Shown piece by piece: positions 57,001 to 59,243 of a DNA stretch of 59,243 nucleotides (positions within the stretch are counted from its first letter, which is position 1; each line of letters starts with the position of its first letter). Source of the DNA: Dysgonomonas sp. 511 (lineage in GTDB: Bacteria; Bacteroidota; Bacteroidia; Bacteroidales; Dysgonomonadaceae); contig NZ_QVMQ01000021.1 of NCBI RefSeq assembly GCF_010501105.1, positions 1 through 59,243 on the forward strand, read 5' to 3'. The notes under the pieces were generated by a model that searched no databases, was not told where the DNA came from, and worked only from the letters and a program-made list of their open reading frames with translations. A program made the translations under genes and the position numbers.

Positions 57001-58683
57001 ATGTTTCATATTTTTTTTACAAAAGAGAAGAATCTTCTACTATTAGGTTTTCTGCTGATTACAGTTGTGTTCTCTCCATATCTGTTTTTGGGAGAAAACA
57101 TCCATATACCTATTTGGGACAATCTTGATTCTAATCTCGTATGGGCTAAAATGGTATTAGACCAAGGTGGTCCATTCCTTCCATTAGATACAACTATCGA
57201 CCAAATGATGGATGGAGTACCCCTATCTTCCATATGTCCGGTATATGACATAAGCTACTTGTGGTTCAAGATATTTGGTATGTTTTGGGGATATGCTTTC
57301 AGCAAATATCTGGTTGCTCTGATTGGATTCTTCGGTATGTATTTGCTGTTGAAGAAACATATGTTACCCCAGGATACGCCTTTATATATTTCCATTGTTG
57401 TTTCTGTACTTTTTGGGTTATTGCCTTTTTGGTCGTTTTCGCCTCATATTGCCGGTATACCTGCTGTTCTTTTTGCCTTCCTTAATCTTAGGCAGGGAAA
57501 CATACGGTACTATAACTGGCTGATTCTTATTATATATGCTTTTTATTCTTCATTAATACTTGTCGGATTTTTCTTGCTGGTCACCATGTCATGTTTATGG
57601 GTCTGGGACTTGATTAGGAAAAGAAAAAATAGCAAATATTTGTTTATGGGTATTATTTTGTTGAGTCTGATGTATGTAATAAGTCATTTGCCGTTATTTT
57701 ATTCATTTTTTGCTGATAGTAATTATACTTCACACCGAATAGAATATTATATTTCTGGAGATAATATATGGGGCATAATAAAGCAAATGGCTAAAGAGAC
57801 TAACAATAATTTATTTTTCTTTCATACAGTAAGCCTAAATAGATATATATTAGTATCGCTATTTATTGCAAGCTTCTTAATGATTAAATATAAGAAAAAA
57901 AATAAAGTATTTATACTCCTCCTTATCTTCGTCGTATCATCAAACATATTATACATACTATACAGATGGAGTGTATTTTCGGATATCGTATTTATTATGA
58001 ACAAAATATTACCGATAGATCTTTCTCGTATATCTTGGTTATGGCCTGCCTCATGGTATATGTTATTCGCAATATCATTGTATTATATACAGATCTCTGT
58101 TAGGTGGGGAAAATACATATGTATTATCATTATATTAACCCAATCTTTTGTTTTATTCAGTTCTCAGCCTTACTATACAAACCTGAATAACCCTTCCTAT
58201 AATAAATTCTATGCAGAACAGCAATTTAATGATATAAAACAGTATATAGGTAAAGAACAAACTTCATACAAAGTAACTAGTGTATGTCTTCATCCTGCAA
58301 TATCCCAATATAATGGTTTTAATACACTCGATGGTTTTTCTGCAAGCTATCCTTTATCATACAAATACAAATTCAGAAAAGTTATAGGAAAAGAATTAGA
58401 AAAGAATGATGCTTATAAAGCTCATTTTGATTTTTGGGGTTGCCAGTGTTATTTATTTTCTACTGAAATTCCTTTTCATTTTATTACTGTTTACTATGCT
58501 AACAACCTATCCCCCATCCAACACCTAGATCTCGATTACAGTCTGATAAAAGAAATGAATGGACAATATATAATATCGTCAACCGAGATAAACACAGACT
58601 ATAATAGCCGACTAAGATTGATGAAAATATTCGATAATTACGAAACATCTCACTGGACGATATACTTATACGAAATAATTTGA
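57001..58683 (+). CDS. Multi-spanning membrane protein, DUF6044-like, copy A
   Basis: The 560-residue protein has about 10-12 hydrophobic segments. An N-terminal helix is followed by a conserved outside loop: GENIHIPIWDNLDSNLVWAK then LPLDTTIDQMMDGVPLSS. Further helices run from about 85 to 395, and a soluble C-terminal region of about 160 residues lies after them. This resembles the DUF6044 (YkoS-like) family, thought to be related to GT-C-type transferases; the acidic IWDNLDSN loop would be the putative active-site loop (inference). It likely transfers or polymerises a lipid-linked sugar. A near-copy follows 4 bp later. Confidence 0.7.
   Translation: MFHIFFTKEKNLLLLGFLLITVVFSPYLFLGENIHIPIWDNLDSNLVWAKMVLDQGGPFLPLDTTIDQMMDGVPLSSICPVYDISYLWFKIFGMFWGYAFSKYLVALIGFFGMYLLLKKHMLPQDTPLYISIVVSVLFGLLPFWSFSPHIAGIPAVLFAFLNLRQGNIRYYNWLILIIYAFYSSLILVGFFLLVTMSCLWVWDLIRKRKNSKYLFMGIILLSLMYVISHLPLFYSFFADSNYTSHRIEYYISGDNIWGIIKQMAKETNNNLFFFHTVSLNRYILVSLFIASFLMIKYKKKNKVFILLLIFVVSSNILYILYRWSVFSDIVFIMNKILPIDLSRISWLWPASWYMLFAISLYYIQISVRWGKYICIIIILTQSFVLFSSQPYYTNLNNPSYNKFYAEQQFNDIKQYIGKEQTSYKVTSVCLHPAISQYNGFNTLDGFSASYPLSYKYKFRKVIGKELEKNDAYKAHFDFWGCQCYLFSTEIPFHFITVYYANNLSPIQHLDLDYSLIKEMNGQYIISSTEINTDYNSRLRLMKIFDNYETSHWTIYLYEII
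57021..57556 (+). repeat. Tandem duplicate, left arm
   Basis: This segment matches 58708-59243 at a constant offset of 1687 bp. Over the last 223 bp (57334-57556) I count only two mismatches; the first part differs more. Confidence 0.9.
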
Positions 58684-58687
58684 ATAA

Positions 58688-59243
58688 ATGAATACCCAAT
58701 TTTTTACAAAAGAGAAGAATCTTTTACTATTAGGTTTCCTTCTCATTACAGTTGTGTTCTCGCCATATCTGTTCCTGGGAGAAAACATCCATATACCTAT
58801 TTGGGACAATCTTGATTCTAATCTCGTATGGGCTAAAATGGTATTAGACCAAGGTGGTCCATTCCTTCCATTAGATACCACCATCAACCAAATGATGGAT
58901 GGCATCCCCCTTTCTTCCTTATGTCCGGTATATGATATAAGCTACTTGTGGTTCAAAATGTTTGGTATGTTTTGGGGATACGTTTTCAGTAAATATCTGG
59001 TTGCTCTGATTGCATTCTTTGGTATGTATTTGCTGTTGAAGAAACATATGTTACCCCAGGATACGCCTTTATATATTTCCATTGTTGTTTCTGTTCTTTT
59101 TGGGTTATTGCCTTTTTGGTCGTTTTCGCCTCATATTGCCGGTGTACCTGCTGTTCTTTTTGCCTTCCTTAATCTTAGGCAGGGAAACATACGGTACTAT
59201 AACTGGCTGATTCTTATTATATATGCTTTTTATTCTTCATTAA
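58688..59243 (+). CDS. Multi-spanning membrane protein, DUF6044-like, copy B (cut by window edge)
   Basis: The frame is open from the ATG at 58688 to the right edge (185 residues visible, no stop). It begins MNTQFFTKEKNLLLLGFLLI and then follows copy A almost residue for residue, with changes such as TTINQMMDGIPLSSL for TTIDQMMDGVPLSSI. Only the first few residues are unrelated. It starts 4 bp after copy A's stop codon. Whether the second half is also conserved cannot be seen. Both copies may handle different sugars in one repeat unit, or the pair may be a fresh duplication. Confidence 0.85.
   Translation, partial: MNTQFFTKEKNLLLLGFLLITVVFSPYLFLGENIHIPIWDNLDSNLVWAKMVLDQGGPFLPLDTTINQMMDGIPLSSLCPVYDISYLWFKMFGMFWGYVFSKYLVALIAFFGMYLLLKKHMLPQDTPLYISIVVSVLFGLLPFWSFSPHIAGVPAVLFAFLNLRQGNIRYYNWLILIIYAFYSSL
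58708..59243 (+). repeat. Tandem duplicate, right arm
   Basis: Partner of 57021-57556; it continues beyond the window. Confidence 0.9.

Overview
The window is about 59 kb of a low-GC chromosome from a member of the Bacteroidota, most likely order Bacteroidales; Dysgonomonas or a close relative is my best guess and is an inference. The evidence is a TAnnTTTG promoter -7 box ahead of most transcription units, a pyrophosphate-dependent phosphofructokinase, a SecA of about 1100 residues with a C-terminal zinc tail, an Lnb/DUF4105 lipoprotein N-acyltransferase, DUF3836 and PCMD proteins, and a secreted serine protease with a type IX secretion sorting domain. I found no rRNA, tRNA, CRISPR array, insertion sequence or phage genes. 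Most of the window is ordinary core chromosome.

Layout. 1-905 is an AT-rich gene-free leader ending in three ATTTRCATTTG repeats 22 bp apart, directly before an XRE regulator (906-1403). 1608-3292 is pyrK-pyrD. 3383-3988 (minus) is a secreted nitroreductase-like protein. 4189-10443 holds lnb, an alkaline-phosphatase-fold protein that has lost its catalytic residues, and secA. 10621-14538 holds gyrA and a TPR protein. 14724-16370 (minus) is pfp. 16849-19880 holds a DUF3836 protein, a PCMD lipoprotein, a beta-barrel protein and a HAD hydrolase. 19965-26366 (minus) holds meaB, folC, radA, a T9SS-type serine protease and shikimate kinase. 26529-28887 (minus) is a small envelope cluster with an HExxH protein, an M23-fold pseudo-peptidase and a helical lipoprotein. 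29040-34942 (minus) holds a ROK kinase, a DHA2 transporter, topB and panB. 35247-38579 is mfd. 38879-40652 is a pair of secreted unknowns. 40739-45354 (minus) holds a lipoprotein, an ABC-F ATPase, a secreted unknown and a lactonase-type propeller lipoprotein. 45568-48054 is lysC-lysA. 48189-49358 is a membrane glycosyltransferase. 49413-53953 (minus) is a TPR protein and a CPA2 antiporter. 54203 to the right edge is a surface-polysaccharide locus.

How the genes work together. Lnb and SecA both serve envelope protein maturation, and the pseudo-phosphatase lies between them in the same direction. lysC and lysA are the first and last steps of diaminopimelate/lysine synthesis. The polysaccharide locus has a polyprenyl-phosphate glycosyltransferase, a WecD-like acetyltransferase and a WecE-like aminotransferase, which together suggest an acetamido-dideoxyhexose sugar. 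These are followed by two almost identical tandem copies of a multi-spanning membrane protein, the second cut by the window edge.

The strongest unexplained signals are: (1) the 22-bp repeat array in front of the XRE gene; (2) the catalytically dead phosphatase between lnb and secA; (3) an intergenic element, GTAACANNNGTAACA followed by GTTAC at fixed spacing, seen three times at two loci; (4) a 171-bp nested inverted-repeat element after mfd; (5) a translationally coupled pair of a dead M23-fold protein and an HExxH protein; and (6) the fresh tandem duplication at the right edge.
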